Both the position numbers and the translations under genes were made by a program. From positions 30,173,825-30,237,824 of the forward strand of contig NC_035171.2 of NCBI RefSeq assembly GCF_001659605.2: a stretch of DNA of 64,000 nt, in the 5' to 3' direction. Each line of letters opens with the position of its first letter. Positions within the stretch are counted from its first letter, which is position 1. This document shows, piece by piece, positions 32,301 to 50,596 of the stretch. The notes under the pieces are model-generated. The model was not told the origin of the DNA and did no database searches. It saw nothing but the letters and a program-made list of their open reading frames with translations. This DNA comes from Manihot esculenta. Lineage: Eukaryota; Streptophyta; Magnoliopsida; Malpighiales; Euphorbiaceae.

Positions 32301-33982
32301 TATTTTAAAGGATAAACTTATTTTATTAAAGTTTAAATCATTTTCCTTTAATTTAGTCTTAACTCATTTATTATTTAAAATAATTTATTTATTTAATTGA
32401 TGAACATACAATTTTTACTTGTATATGCTTTTACTTTCAAATTAAGTTTTTACAAAATTTAAAATATATTGGTGTGGTTTAATTATAGTGACATGAAATT
32501 TAGCTTTCTCAATTTTAATAACAAATTCTTACATTTGATTTATGAGAAAATTTTAATTTTTAGGAGCTAAGTAGAAGAATTTTCAAGATTGTACAAAGTA
32601 TTTAAAGCATGACAGTCTTATCTTGTCTTGTCTTGTTTGTAGGTCTTTGTATAGAAAATTCTAACCAAACAGGTCTATTCATTTTTCTAAAAGTCCAATT
32701 ATTTATTAAAAATTCCAAATTTTAATCTTATAATATTTTATTTATAAAATATATTATTATTGATATGTGGGTAATATTTTATTTATAAAATAAATCATTT
32801 GATCATTAATAAAATTTTTCTCTAATTTTTTTTCCTCACATAGTTTCGAGTCCATACACCTTCAATTTTTTATAAAAATTAAATTTACGGTTGTGTTGCA
32901 TAATTTTTATAGTAAATAATTGAAATTCAAACATAAATAAGAATAAAAAAAATACAGATATAAAATACCCATTTTATTATTCCTCCTTTGATATGTTTCA
33001 TATTTAGAAAAATTAAGTAAATTTTTATTTTTTTAAAAGTAAAATTAATAAAATTTTATCAAATAAAAATGATATTATCTCAAACAGAGAGACGATTATA
33101 CCTGATGAATTTTTTAGATAAAATATGAACAGTTATAGTAGTATTACGACGAATCCAAGCATTACGATAAATCTAAATAGCATTACGACTATTATATAAT
33201 TATAGAAATTTTTTAAATTATTTTTTTTTTCATTTTAAATAAAAAATAGGAATGATGTGGCTCTTATAAAAATATTAATTAAGTTTTAAAATGAGTTAAA
33301 TTTAATTTAAATTTAATATAATATTAAAAACTTTTCGTTAAATTTTATTTACATATTTGACATTTTAGTATAGTTCGTAATTCATTAAAAAAAATAGTAT
33401 TTCTAAAAAACTAATATAAAGAGTTTATATAATTGATATGTATAAAAGGTTTTATATTTTTTGCTAAAATTTGATTTTACTGAGAATATTTTTAAATTAG
33501 CTAAAATTTCATTTGAATTTTAAGAGTAATCAAGTTTGAAGATTCAAAAAACCATTTTGCAGAATTTCTTGCTTTGATTTTGCCCTTTTTATAATATTTT
33601 CCTCAAATAATTTTTTTTTTAAAAATACATCGAAAGAAATATGTTTGATTACCCATAGTAGAAAAGGACACATGTGATTTCACACATAAAATACCCAAAA
33701 AAAAAGGGAAAAAAAATATTTAACACAATTTCCATATTTGCTATGCCCACAAACAAAAGCTACAATGGGTTTCCATCATTTCACATTTCTAGAACCTCAA
33801 TTTTTAGACATAAAATTAATTTAAATTTATCAAAAATTAAATTAAAATTTTAATACAACAAATCTCAACTTTTTATTAATTATTGAATTTATATAAATAT
33901 AATAAATTTGTTTCATATTAATTCAAAAGCTCAATAGTATATATGCATAAAGAAATTTTATAATTTACGGTACACAATAATT

Positions 33983-34062
33983 ATATAAAATAAATAATGA
34001 GTTATTATTATAAAATATTGCAATATAAAATAAATAATGAGTTATTATTATAAAATATTGCA
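33983..34062. repeat. Perfect 40-bp tandem duplication
   Basis: 33983-34022 and 34023-34062 are identical and adjacent, both containing AATAAATAATGAGTTATTAT. A recent slippage or duplication event. Confidence 0.95.
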
Positions 34063-34447
34063 ATGTGATAAAGAGTGATAATTTCAAATGTGATATTACT
34101 AAATAAAAGATATGGACAAGATAATATCCGATTCATCATCAAGATCCAATATTTTTTGAATGGATTGAATTTTAGTATAAAATTAATGTTAGCAGACACA
34201 GTCCAGCATATTTCTATTACGTCAATAATCGCTAGATCACCAATCGATTTACTTATGAGATATCTTATCAAACAGCTAATTATGTTATCGATAAATTTTC
34301 GAGAGATGTTATATTTAATTTTATATTCTTATAATATAAAGTCAATAATTATAAAAATAAAATTACATAATTTTTACACAATTACTCAAGTTTTAAGTAA
34401 TTTTTTATATTTATTATATTTTTCAATTTATTAATTTAAGTGTCAGA

Positions 34448-34486
34448 GTAGTTTGATAACGTAGTTTGATAGCGTAATTTGATAGC
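34448..34486. repeat. Three 13-bp tandem units
   Basis: GTAGTTTGATAAC, GTAGTTTGATAGC and GTAATTTGATAGC in direct succession. Confidence 0.95.
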
Positions 34487-34692
34487 GTCAATCATCTTAC
34501 AATTTTTATATATTTAACTAATTACAGTAACATTTCATTTATACCGCATTAACAATTAATATATAAGATTTAAATAGCTGATGCACTCAATTTTTTTTTA
34601 ATTAATATATAAAGTAATATTGGAAAAAAATAGTTTATTTTATATTGGTAAACGAAAAGGAAAGAAAAATTGAAGGCAATTGTTAAATAATA

Positions 34693-37600
34693 AATATTAA
34701 ACCAAAGTCCACGTGTCATGCATTTTTTATTTAATAAACCATGATTACAAAGCTAGGGTATAAAAAAACAGAATATGCCAGGTCTCACCAATAATCGCAA
34801 TCCATTAATCTAATTGAAGATAATGACAAGTTTCTTCAAGTTTATGTGTCATGAATTTTTTATTGAAAATATTACTATTTAGTAAATATTAATGATGTTT
34901 TTAAAGTTTATTAATTAATTTTTATTTTTTTTGAAGAAAATTAATTTTTATTAATTTTACCAATTATAAAATATTACTGATTTTTTAAAAATTTATTAAT
35001 TAATTTTTATTAATTTTAACTGTTAATCATAGTGAATTTTTTAAATATTTTAATATATACAAATTAATTAATACATTTTTTTTATAAAATTAAGAGATTA
35101 ATTAATAAATTTTTTTATATTGCATAAAATAAATAATAAAATAATTAATGATTAAATTAATATAAAGTTTAATTAATACATTTTTAAAATTTTTAAAATT
35201 TTTTAATATAAATTTTTCATATTATAAAATTTAACTAGTAAATTTTTCCTTTTTATTGAATAAATAATGTGTCATGGATTACAAAGCTAGGGTATAAAAC
35301 CCATTCTACACCAATAAATCCATTAATCTAAATTGAAGCTTTCTCAAGTCCATTTTTCATGGATTTTTTTATTGAAAAAAATTACGTTGTTATGATATTA
35401 AAAATTTTATTTATTAATATCTTAATTTTAAAAGATATATTAAAAAATTTTAAAAATTTTAAAAAATTTATTAATTAATTTATTTATTTATTTTAATCAT
35501 TGAATATTTACAATGCTTTCAATATTAATAAATTAATTATTGAAATTTTTATAAAATTAAAAATAAATAAATTAATCTTTTTATACTGTATAAATTAAAT
35601 AGTAAAAAATTAATAATTAAAATTTAAAAATATATTTTTTAAAATTATATAAATATTTTAATATGCTTTTTAAAATCAGATCGTCAATTAATAATTTTTT
35701 TTTTATATCATAAAAATTAAATAAACCATGCGTAATGGATTACAAAGCTGAGGTAAAAACCATGCCACACCAATACTCCCCAATCCATTAATCTAAATTG
35801 CAGGTAATGACAAGGAAGTTTCCTCAAGTCTATGTTGCTATGGTTTTTTTATTGGAAAAATTACGTTAACTCATTAATTATTCTTTTAATTTTAAAAAAT
35901 ATATTAAAATATTTATTAATTATTTTATTTATTAATTTTAATCGTTAAATATTATAAAATAGTTTAAAATATCTTTTATATTAATAACTAATTAGTAAAT
36001 TTTTTATAAAATTAAAAAATTATTTTATACCATATAAATTAAATATAAATAATTAACGATTAAAATTTATAAAATAATTCATTAATAAATTTTGTATGAT
36101 TTTAAAAATATTTTAATATATATTTTAAAATCAAAAGATCATTAATGAATTTTTACATAATAAATGAACTGAAAATAATTTTCTTTTGAACAAATCAACG
36201 TGTCATGCATTCCAAAGCTAGGGTATAAAAACCAAACTACCCAAATCCATTTGTCATGGATTAAATTTGGCAAAGAAAGAAAGAAATTTGAAGGCAATTC
36301 TTAAATACTAAACCAAAGTCCACTTTTCATTTATTTTTTTAAATAAAATATTTGTCTTGTATTACAAAGCTAGGGTATAAAAACCATGCCACATCAATTC
36401 TCCCCAATCCATTCATCTAGTTGAAGCTAATGACAAAGAAGTTTCTTCAAGTCCATATGTCATGCACTCTTTTTTAAAAAATATATTAATTAATTTATTA
36501 TTTTTTCATAATTAAATATTAAAATAATTTAAAATAATTTCTATATAAAAAATTAATTAATATATTTTTTTAAAACTTATTGATAAATCAATAAATTTTT
36601 CTTATTATATGAATTAAACAATAAAATAATTAATGAATAAAATTAATAGAATGATTGGTTAATATATATTTTTAAATCTTATAAAAATGTAGTTTTTAAA
36701 ATTAAGTTTTCCTTTATTTCATAAAAAATATTTAAAAAAAAATATTTTTAGTCTTTTTTAATATTTAAAATATTTAAATAGAAAATTTAGTTAATAAAAA
36801 ATATTTTTCTAATTAAAATTACTTCCTCTTTAAAAAGTTTCTTTTCTACATTTTGACATCTGTACTAAGTTTTTTCTATGTAATTTTTTTAATAAATCTT
36901 ATTTTTAAAATTAAAATTAAATAATAAAAAATAAATTATTTTATTAAAAAGAATTTTTTACAAAAAATATTTTTAAAATAAATTATTTTCTGTAAATAAA
37001 CAGAAACTAACTATTAATAAATTTTTTCATATTACAAAATATTAAATAGTATATTTTCTTTCTGGTTTTTTAAATAAGGCTTGTGTCATGGATTAGAAAG
37101 CTAGTGTGTAAAAGCCACGCCACGCCGTTACTCCCCAATCCATTAATCTAATTGAAGCTAAGGGGAAGGAAGTTTCCTCAAGTCTATGTATCATGGCTTT
37201 TTTTTTTTTTTTTATAAATTACGTTCTAAGAAAATTTATTTATTAGTTTTTTTTTATTTTAATAAATATATTAAAATATTTTAAAAATTTTTAAAAATTT
37301 ACTAATTAGTTTATATATTAATTTTAACCTTAAAATATTTAAAAAAAATCAATTAGTAAATTTTTTATAAAATTAAGAATAAATTAATAAATATTTTTAT
37401 ACTGTAAAAATTAAATGGTAAAATAATTAGTGGCTAAAACTAATAGAATGTATAATTAATAAATTTTCTATAATTTTAAAAATATTTTAATATATTTTTT
37501 AAAATTAAAAAATTAATTAACATTTTTTTTTATATTATAAAAATTAAATAGTAATTTTTTTTTTACGTATCATGGATCACAAAGCTAGGGTATAAAAACC

Positions 37601-38560
37601 ATGCCACACCAATACTCCCCAATCCATTAATTTAATTGAAAAAGGAAGTTTCCTCAAGTCCATGTATCATGTTCTTATGATATGGTATTTTAATTTGAAA
37701 AAATATATTAAAATATTTTTAATATTATAAAAATTTATTAATTAATTTTAACCGTAGTGGTGCAAAAGAGTAAAAATTGTCATTAATATATAAAATTTAA
37801 TTAGTAGATATTTTATAAAATTATAAAATTAATTAATAATTTTTTTCATAACGTATGAATTAAATAGTAAAATAATTAACGATAAAATGAATAATTAATA
37901 AATTTTTTAAATCTCATAAATATCTTAATATATTTTTAAGGATGGATTAATAAATTTTTTCATAGTTAATTTTTTTTTCTAAATAAACTATGTGTCATGG
38001 ATTACAAAGTTAGGGTATAAATTAAAAACCATGCCACACCAATACTCCCCAATCCATTAATCTAATTGACAAGGAAGTTTACTCACGTTGATTTGTTTAT
38101 GAATTTTTTTGGCAAAATTATATTTTTATGATATAAAAAATTTATTAGTTAATTTTTTAATTTAAAAGCATATTTTATTTTTAATATTTTAAAAATTTAT
38201 TAATTAATCTATATATTAATTTTAATAGTTAAATATTATAAAAAATTTAAAATATTTTTAATAAAAAATTAAATAGTAAATTTTTATAAAATTGAAAAAT
38301 AAAGGATTAAAATAGTAAAATAATTAATGAAAAATTAATTAATAAATTTTCTTTAAAATATTTAAAATCGTTTTAATATTTTTGTTAAAATATCGATTAA
38401 TGAATTTTTTTATATAAAAAATTAAATAGTGAACTTTTTTTATTTAAAAACCATGTGTCATGGAATACAAATCTAGGGCATAAAAGCCATGCCATACCGA
38501 TACTCCCCAAATCCATTAATCTAATTGAAGCAAAATGAGAAGGAAGTTTCCTCGCTCCAT
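34693..38560 (+). repeat. Nine-unit degenerate array of a promoter-like core with AT-rich spacers
   Basis: Cores at 34703-34853, 35267-35362, 35725-35842, 36195-36260, 36312-36466, 37082-37195, 37564-37671, 37989-38102 and 38451-38560. The shared string of elements is GTGTCATGGATTACAAAG, CTAGGGTATAAAAACCATGC, CACACCAATACTCCCCAATC, CATTAATCTAATTGAAG and GGAAGTTTCCTCAAGTC. Period is mostly 430-530 bp, with one compressed (about 150) and one long (about 730) interval. Spacers are AT-rich and share words with the MITE at 24.76 kb. Each core resembles TATA box, leader and sometimes an ATG (ATGACAAGGAAGTTTCCTCA). It is not a gene in its present state. Confidence 0.85.
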
Positions 38561-38571
38561 TAATAAAATAA

Positions 38572-38763
38572 CTAATCTTCTTCACTGGTTAATGGCTTGA
38601 TTTCAAGGTGATCCAGTGTTAAAAGCCACAAATTTCCTCCTGTAGAGTTCACGTATACCTGCTTGCCAGTTCTGGTTACCCTCCTTAAAAGCGACTCGGC
38701 ATTTTGACGTGGCACATTTCTATTGGCGCAGCCTATGTGGATTGTAGCTACTTCCCACGCTGA
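38572..38763 (-). pseudogene. Possible exon remnant, 60-odd codons, no ATG
   Basis: An open minus-strand frame encodes SAWEVATIHIGCANRN ... VNSTGG ... LTLDHLEIKPLTSEED and a stop, with protein-like composition. It has no ATG. Upstream on that strand is a pyrimidine tract ending TTTTGTCAG, which looks like a splice acceptor, so it could be a 3' exon of a gene or relic running opposite to ECA. Family not recognised. It directly adjoins the last unit of the array. Confidence 0.3.
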
Positions 38764-38766
38764 CAA

Positions 38767-39272
38767 AATAGTAATAAAAAGAAAAAGAGCGAGAGAGAGA
38801 GAGAGTCGGGGAAAGGTATGAGCTATTGAATCGTTCTCTGTCTCCTTGTTTATACAGGCTTCTTCTATATATATAGATTAGATCCGATTACTATTTCTAA
38901 GTGAGCCCTAGAATTAACTACTCATAACAGGGACAGAGAACACAGATCACTGGTGGCAGTAGGTGAGAGTGAGAGTTTAACAGAGTCTCGCTCTCTGATT
39001 GTACTCCAATTTACTGGTAAGTGAAACCCTAATTTTCGTTTGTTTTTGTTGAATTTCTGTTCTTATTTCTCCTTTTTTTTTGGTTGTCGAGAAAGTAATG
39101 CGGGAACGGGTTCTGGATCCTCGTCTTCTTCTTCTTGAAAATGAAGGTTTATTTTCTAAATTAATGGAATTTGCGTAGCCAGATCGTGATTTTTATGTGT
39201 TGTGTTTGATAGGTTTTCCGCCTGCTTCGATTATTGAAGGATTGGGAATTGGTTTAATTGGGACTGAGTTCG
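38767..39272 (+). promoter_or_regulatory. ECA promoter and 5' UTR with a leader intron
   Basis: Contains a GA microsatellite (about 38789-38804), a TATATATATAGATTAG stretch near 38867, and a leader with a good intron: donor CTG|GTAAGTG at 39017 and acceptor TTTGATAG at 39212, removing about 196 nt. The start codon context is TTCGATGGGG. Confidence 0.6.
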
Positions 39273-44819
<5,547 letters not shown>

Positions 44820-47625
44820 GTTATGATGGGATAATAGGACTATTAAAACGTAGGAGTCGGTGCCTGCGTACTAAGCCCCCTCTACTCTGATAATTTGGAC
44901 TTTCAATATTTGATTAGACACTGTTTTTCTTTTTAAACAATAGAAAGTAATATATACGCTGGCCGTTTTCTTTCTCAGATTTTAGTTCTTTATAATTTTG
45001 GATTGGAAGAATTACTATAAGATCATTGAAATAATTTCTATATTTTATTGAAAAACCTTTAACTTAAAAGAATAAAACAAAACTTAATGATTCATTATGA
45101 TAATAAATTTGTGATTATGGTTTACTAGATCAATATTCATTTATATTAAATTTATGTATTTTAATCAATTAAAATGATTATTTTTCAAAAAAAATTCCAT
45201 TAGATTATTAAACCAATCAAATTAATATTTTATATTATTTTATTTCAATCAATTAAATTATTCTTATAAACTGTTATTTTTTATTTTTATTTTATTAGTT
45301 AAAATTTAGTCAAAATATGGATTAATTTTGTTTTATTTTCTAATTTTTTATTGCCATATTATTAATTTTATACAGATATTTTTAACAATCACATTATTCC
45401 TCTTATCTATTAGAATTTTACAATTTAAAACATCTAAAGTACATTCAACAATTTTAATTTTATTAACCAATTAAAATAAAATAAAATTAGTCATGTATCA
45501 TCATAATACTAAATTCTATTCTTTCTTCTCCAATTTTTTTATTTGTCTCTATTATTCAATGAGTTATTAAAATTTAATCTAGTACTATTTAAATAAGTTA
45601 AAAATAAAATAGTAGTAGAAAATATAATTTATTTAATTAAATATTTATGTGAAATTTTTGTTTATAAATTTTTTTGCATTAATTAGCATTAATAAGTTTC
45701 TCTTTATTTATTATTATTATATAAAATTTTTTACTTTTTAATTAAATATTTTATGAACTCAACTTCGAAAAAATACTAGACAAATATTTCAAAAATATTA
45801 TTATTATCCAAACTCATATTTTTTATTTATATATTTCACCGATTAATTATTTTTAATTTTTTAATTAAAGCTTTCGTATGTTTCAACAAAATTTAAAATA
45901 TAAATTCTTCCAAAATAAAAAATGAAAAAGATTTCAATGATTTTTATAAAACTTTTTATGAGGTTAATATATTTGTTTTTATATTAAAAATATATTATAT
46001 ATGCACTAGCAAAAAACTAATATATAGTTATATATTATTTATTAGGTAATTACTCTCCTTTATAAATAATATTTTTCTACATTTTATAAATTCATTATTT
46101 TTCATCTATATATTTTTATATAAATTCTAATTTATAAAATACATATATTTAATTATTATATATTATTATGTTATACAATGACTTACAGAATGCAATAGAA
46201 AAATTAAAAATTAATATATCCTAAGTAAAATACAAATATATAAATTAAATTACGTAGATATTGAGTCTTTTTTTTTTTTTTTTGAAATGATACGTAGATA
46301 TTGAGTCTAAAATGCATAAATTATTAGCCTCTTTATATTTTTTTAACTTTTACCTCAAAATGCAAGTTTACTATTACCTTGGCTGCACATCTCATTTTAA
46401 CTCTCCAATATTGAAATTTTTGCATTTAGAATAGCTCCTTCAACTTTAAAATTGAAATTTCAATGTCTAAAAGATTATTGAAAAAAAAAGTAAATAAATA
46501 CATAATTTTAAATTTGGAATCAATAAAATTTATATTACATATATATATATATTTTTTAAAAATAATTATAAAAAACTATCTCTAAATTTAACGCTTTTCC
46601 AAGTAGTCTTATACTTTAATTTATAATACAAAGGTCTTATATTTTTACAGCAAAATATTTTTTTTTCTAACACCATTAAATATCATTGGTAATTCATAAT
46701 TTAATCTTTAATATTTAATAAAAATTATATTTGCCTCTGTATTTTTAAATTTAATCCATTAAATTTTATTTGATTAATAAAATAATTTCTTAATTAAAAC
46801 TTTATATTTTTAATTAAAATTATTCCATATATTTTTATAGGTTAGTCTCTAAAAATTATAATTACTAATAAGTCCTTCTATTTAGAAATTAATCTCTTTA
46901 TGCATTAAATTTTAATATCTTATATGTGAAAAATAATAAAATAAAAATAAAATAAAATAATTTAATATCTCCTTTTCTCCTAATTAATTGAAAAAGTAAT
47001 TAAGAAGGAAAAAATTAAACGACAAATAACTCTTTGAACTTGAATTTAGATACATGCCAAGATACTTGATTTAATTTTTATTTTATTAATTTATTTCTAA
47101 ATATAAAATATTAAATTTAGTATATAAGTATTTATTTGGATGAATTGTAAGCGACTATTTTATTATGAAATAAAATTTTATAACTAAATTTATAAATATC
47201 TAAACTGAATTATTATATGCGTTATAAAATTTTAAGAATTAAAATATAATTTATTTTAATTAAAAATTATTTTTTATTAATTTTTAAATATTACATCAGA
47301 ATTTTTTACTGGTGTTAAATAGAAAAATCTCACTTTACTATCATGTAATTTTTTTTATCACAAATTAAATTATAAGACTCTACTTAAAAAAACATTAAAT
47401 TACAGAATAATTTTTATAATTTAAAAAATGGAAAAATGGTATACAACTTTGTAATAAGTTATTTATAATTAAAATTAAATTTATCAATTTTACATAAATA
47501 CTTACTAAATAGAATTAGAATTTCAAAATCATAAAAACTCTAAAGTATTTAAATGATAAAATATATAGTTGTAATAATTTAAAGAATTAAAGGGTAAGTT
47601 TGGCAATAAATAATTTTTTTTTAAA
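44820..47625. other. ECA 3' flank and AT-rich intergenic DNA
   Basis: The first 150 bases would be 3' UTR. The rest is AT-rich without genes, apart from the small retroposon-like insertion at 46251-46308. Confidence 0.5.
46251..46308 (-). mobile_element. Ultra-short retroposon-like insertion with 18-bp target duplication
   Basis: TACGTAGATATTGAGTCT occurs perfectly at 46251-46268 and 46291-46308. Between them are 22 bases: fifteen T and GAAATGA. On the minus strand this reads TCATTTC followed by a poly(A) tail, similar to the end of the LINE at 54.3-56.3 kb (TTGCTTTC plus poly(A)). It looks like an almost completely 5'-truncated LINE insertion. Confidence 0.65.
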
Positions 47626-47759
47626 AAAAAATTTGTCTTGTTGTGTCTTGCTTTTATGGTTAGTTTCATGTTCTTATTCTGTGGGTTGCTCTTTGGTAGT
47701 TTTTTTTTCTTCTGTAATTCTGTAATTGTCTTGAATATTTATGGAATCTATTTTGGCGA

Positions 47760-49015
47760 ATATGTTCTAGATTTGTTACTGGAAAAGGCATGGGGAAATT
47801 GGTTACGTGCTACTGGAAGGTGATCTACTCGACTAGGAGGCAATCGATGGTTGCGAGATGATTATGGGTTGTTGTGGTCTGATGAAAGTAATTCCATGGA
47901 CAGGACTCCTCGAGGAGTTACGGTAGGTTCCGAGTTTCTTGGTAACAGGTCCCCTATGCAGCAAGATGGGTTGTTAGTGATTGAAGGTAATTTAGTTGCT
48001 GAAAATTTGAACCAATCAGATATGGGCCAACTAAACCCTGAGGATTTGGCCCTTTTTTTACAAGATACCAAGAAACGACAACGTGTTGTGCCCTCTTCCT
48101 CTGATAGCTAATTTTAATCAGAGTCGCTCTTCTTCTCCTATTAACGATGGGTTTACATATGACTTGCCATCAAATAACACTGAACCAGCGGCAGGACCTG
48201 GTAGCCAGGCCCGCCGGGAGCCATAAAAACCATAAGTTAGAACTATCGAGGGCTTGACAACCCTCAAACAGTTCTAGCTCTTTCAGAGCTTGTAAATATT
48301 CATCAGACAGATATTTTATTTTTAATGGAGACTTTGGTTCATTCTCATCGAAAGAGTTAAAAGTCAAGCTTGATTTTCTTAGTTGTTTTTGTTGTTGATT
48401 ATGTGGGTAGAAGTGGTGGTCTAGCAATATTTTGGAAGGATTTTAATTGAATACAGGCTTTGGTATTCACAGCACCATGTTGACTTGTAGATTGATAGTT
48501 TCTAGGATTTTACATGGCGTTATACATGATTTTATAGTTACCTGGAAAGAACCCATCATCAGACATCTTGGAATTTATTGCGTACTTTATCCCACTTATT
48601 CACCTATCCTTGGCTTTGTAAAGGCAATTACACTGATATGCTCTTATCGTTTTGATAAGGTTGGTGGTAGTCCACACCTTCAGAATTTGTTTGAGGGTTT
48701 CCATATGGCGGTTGAGGATTGTTCATTAGAAGAGATTATGCTGCATGGGTTACCAGTATACGTGGGAGAAGAGACGTGGATCCGATCAGGCCATTTTTGA
48801 ACGTTTGGATAGAGCAATAGCAACGTCCAATTGATTGCAGAAGTTTTCTTTTTGTCGACTTGATAATTTAATAGCACCAATATCTGATATTCCCGATTGT
48901 TGCTCTCCTTTGGAATTCAAGCTATCCAACGATGTCCTCGTCGTTTCCATTTTGCAATTTTTTGGTTTCAAGAACCAAATTTTGAAGATTTAGTCACTTC
49001 ATGTTGGGCATCTCA
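47760..49015 (+). pseudogene. LINE-1 relic, part 1: ORF1 tail and endonuclease
   Basis: Reads a plant L1 ORF1 C-terminal tail from about 47760 (YVLDLLLEKAWGNWLRATGR, then RWLRDDYG, ending 48111). The apurinic-type endonuclease start follows from about 48215 (EGLDNPQTVLALSELV, DILFLMETLV, VGRSGGLAIFWKDF). Later endonuclease/RT-N pieces are EDCSLEEIMLHGLP and FERLDRAIATSNW. Stops and frameshifts are frequent, so it is dead. It ends near 49015 where copia-2 sequence begins. Its RNase H tail is on the other side of copia-2, at 53440. Confidence 0.8.
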
Positions 49016-49382
49016 CGGTTCATTGGCTTTTGATGGATAGGATTACAAAACAGACGAGGAATGGGGGTTTGAGTACAAGCAAGTGTGTGGCTTCATTTGA
49101 CAATTTGTCAAAGATAATGTGTTTAATCACGTTTGTAATGAGACACATGCCCGATCGCTGTGGAATAAGTTCAAGGAGTTATACGCGTCAAAAATTGGTA
49201 ATAATAAATTATTTTATTGGACTAAACTGATATAACTGAAATATCGGGAAGACACTTCTGTAACAGATTACCTAAATGAGATACAAGGGTATGTGGACCA
49301 GTTGTCAAGAATGGGCATGCAAGTTGAAAATGAGATACTTGCTTTTACGCTGCTTACTTCCTTACCAGAGTCCTGAGAGAAT

Positions 49383-50596
49383 TTGAAGATTTCACTCACA
49401 AACTATGCACTCAATAGTACATTAACTGCAGATTATGTGAAGAGTGGAATTTTAAATGAAGAGATGCGACGGAGATCACAGAGTTCAATCTCTTCTTCTC
49501 AATCAGAGGTTCTAGTTACAGAATCTAGAGGAAGAAGCCAATCTAGGGGTCCAAAACCTAGAGATAAGAGCAGAGAAAAGTCAAACAAGTATGCCAATGT
49601 GGAGTACCATCACTGCAAGAAGAAGGGACACATCAAAAGATTTTGCCAAAAGTTCAAGGAGAAGGAGAAAGAGAAAAGCAAAGGAGTAAAGAAAGATGAC
49701 AGCAGTGATTATGAACGTGCAAGTGCTTTAGGTGAATTTAACATTGTCTATGATGAAGATTTGGTCAGCTTGGCAACTGATGAAACCAGCTGGGTGATTG
49801 ACAGTGATGCAACTATTCATGCAACTTCTCAAAGGGAATTCTTCTCATCTTACACACTAGGAGATTTTGGTGTTGTTAAAATGGGAAATAAAAATCTGTC
49901 CAGAGTCGTTGGCAAAGGAGATATCTGCCTGATGATAGGGAATGGGACAAGACTAGTCCTTAAAGATTTCAGGACTTTATCTCTACAGGAAGACTTGATG
50001 ATGAAGGTTTTTGCAACACATTCTCAGATGGCAAATGGAAGCTCACCAAAGGCTCACTAGTGGTGGCTAGAGGCTTGAAGCATTCAAAGTTGTATGTGAT
50101 GCAGGCAAAGCTCTTCAGTAACGCTATCAATGCAGTGGAGAAAGAAGATGCAGCTAAACTATGGCATAAGAGACTTGGCCACATTGGTGAGAAAGGGATG
50201 TCAAAACTAATAAAGAAGAATGTGCTATCTAGGGTGAATGAGATGCATTTGAAGAAGTATAGTGATTTTTTGGCAAGAAAACAGAGCAGAGTCGTCTTCA
50301 AGAGTTCTCCTCTTTCCAGGATGAAAAACGTGTTGGATCTGGTACATTCAGATCTGTGTGGGCCATTTCCTAAGTCACTTGGTGGTGCTCAGTACTTTGT
50401 GACTTTCATTGATGATCGTTCTAAGAAGCCGTGGTCATATACTTTGAAGTCAAAATATCAAGTTCTGGATATCTTCAAGCAGTTCCATACCTTAGTTGAA
50501 AGACAAACTGGGAAGAAACTCAAGTGTGTTCAGACAAATAATGGCGGAGAGTATACTAGAGCATTTCATACTTACTGCAATGAGCATGACATTTGA
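49383..50596 (+). pseudogene. copia-2 gag C-terminus, protease and integrase
   Basis: Two adjoining frames (49383-50060 and 50060-50596). The first holds the basic linker, the damaged zinc knuckle and the protease. The second holds LWHKRLGHIGEKG, HSDLCGPFPKS and FVTFIDDRSKKPW. The zinc cysteines expected after the His pair are lost (YSDFLARKQ). Stop at 50594-50596; degraded integrase continues to about 50900. Confidence 0.8.

Larger units (their letters stand above)
29400..34692. other. Long AT-rich intergenic region
   Basis: No gene supported. Patches of more normal composition at about 29935-30290 and 31100-31400 give no recognisable product. Small tandem repeats are listed separately. Short ORFs here are chance readings of AT-rich DNA. 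Confidence 0.5.

Noticed and set aside
34075..34434. 119-codon open frame in AT-rich DNA
   Set aside because: Rich in Ile, Leu, Asn and Tyr as chance AT-rich frames are; no domain or gene context.
39258..39272. ECA starting at 39258
   Set aside because: The codon there is TTG. The ATG at 39273 gives the family's usual N-terminus MGKG and a total length of 1062 aa.
49969..50301. Minus-strand 110-codon frame in copia-2
   Set aside because: Antisense of integrase; no homology pattern.
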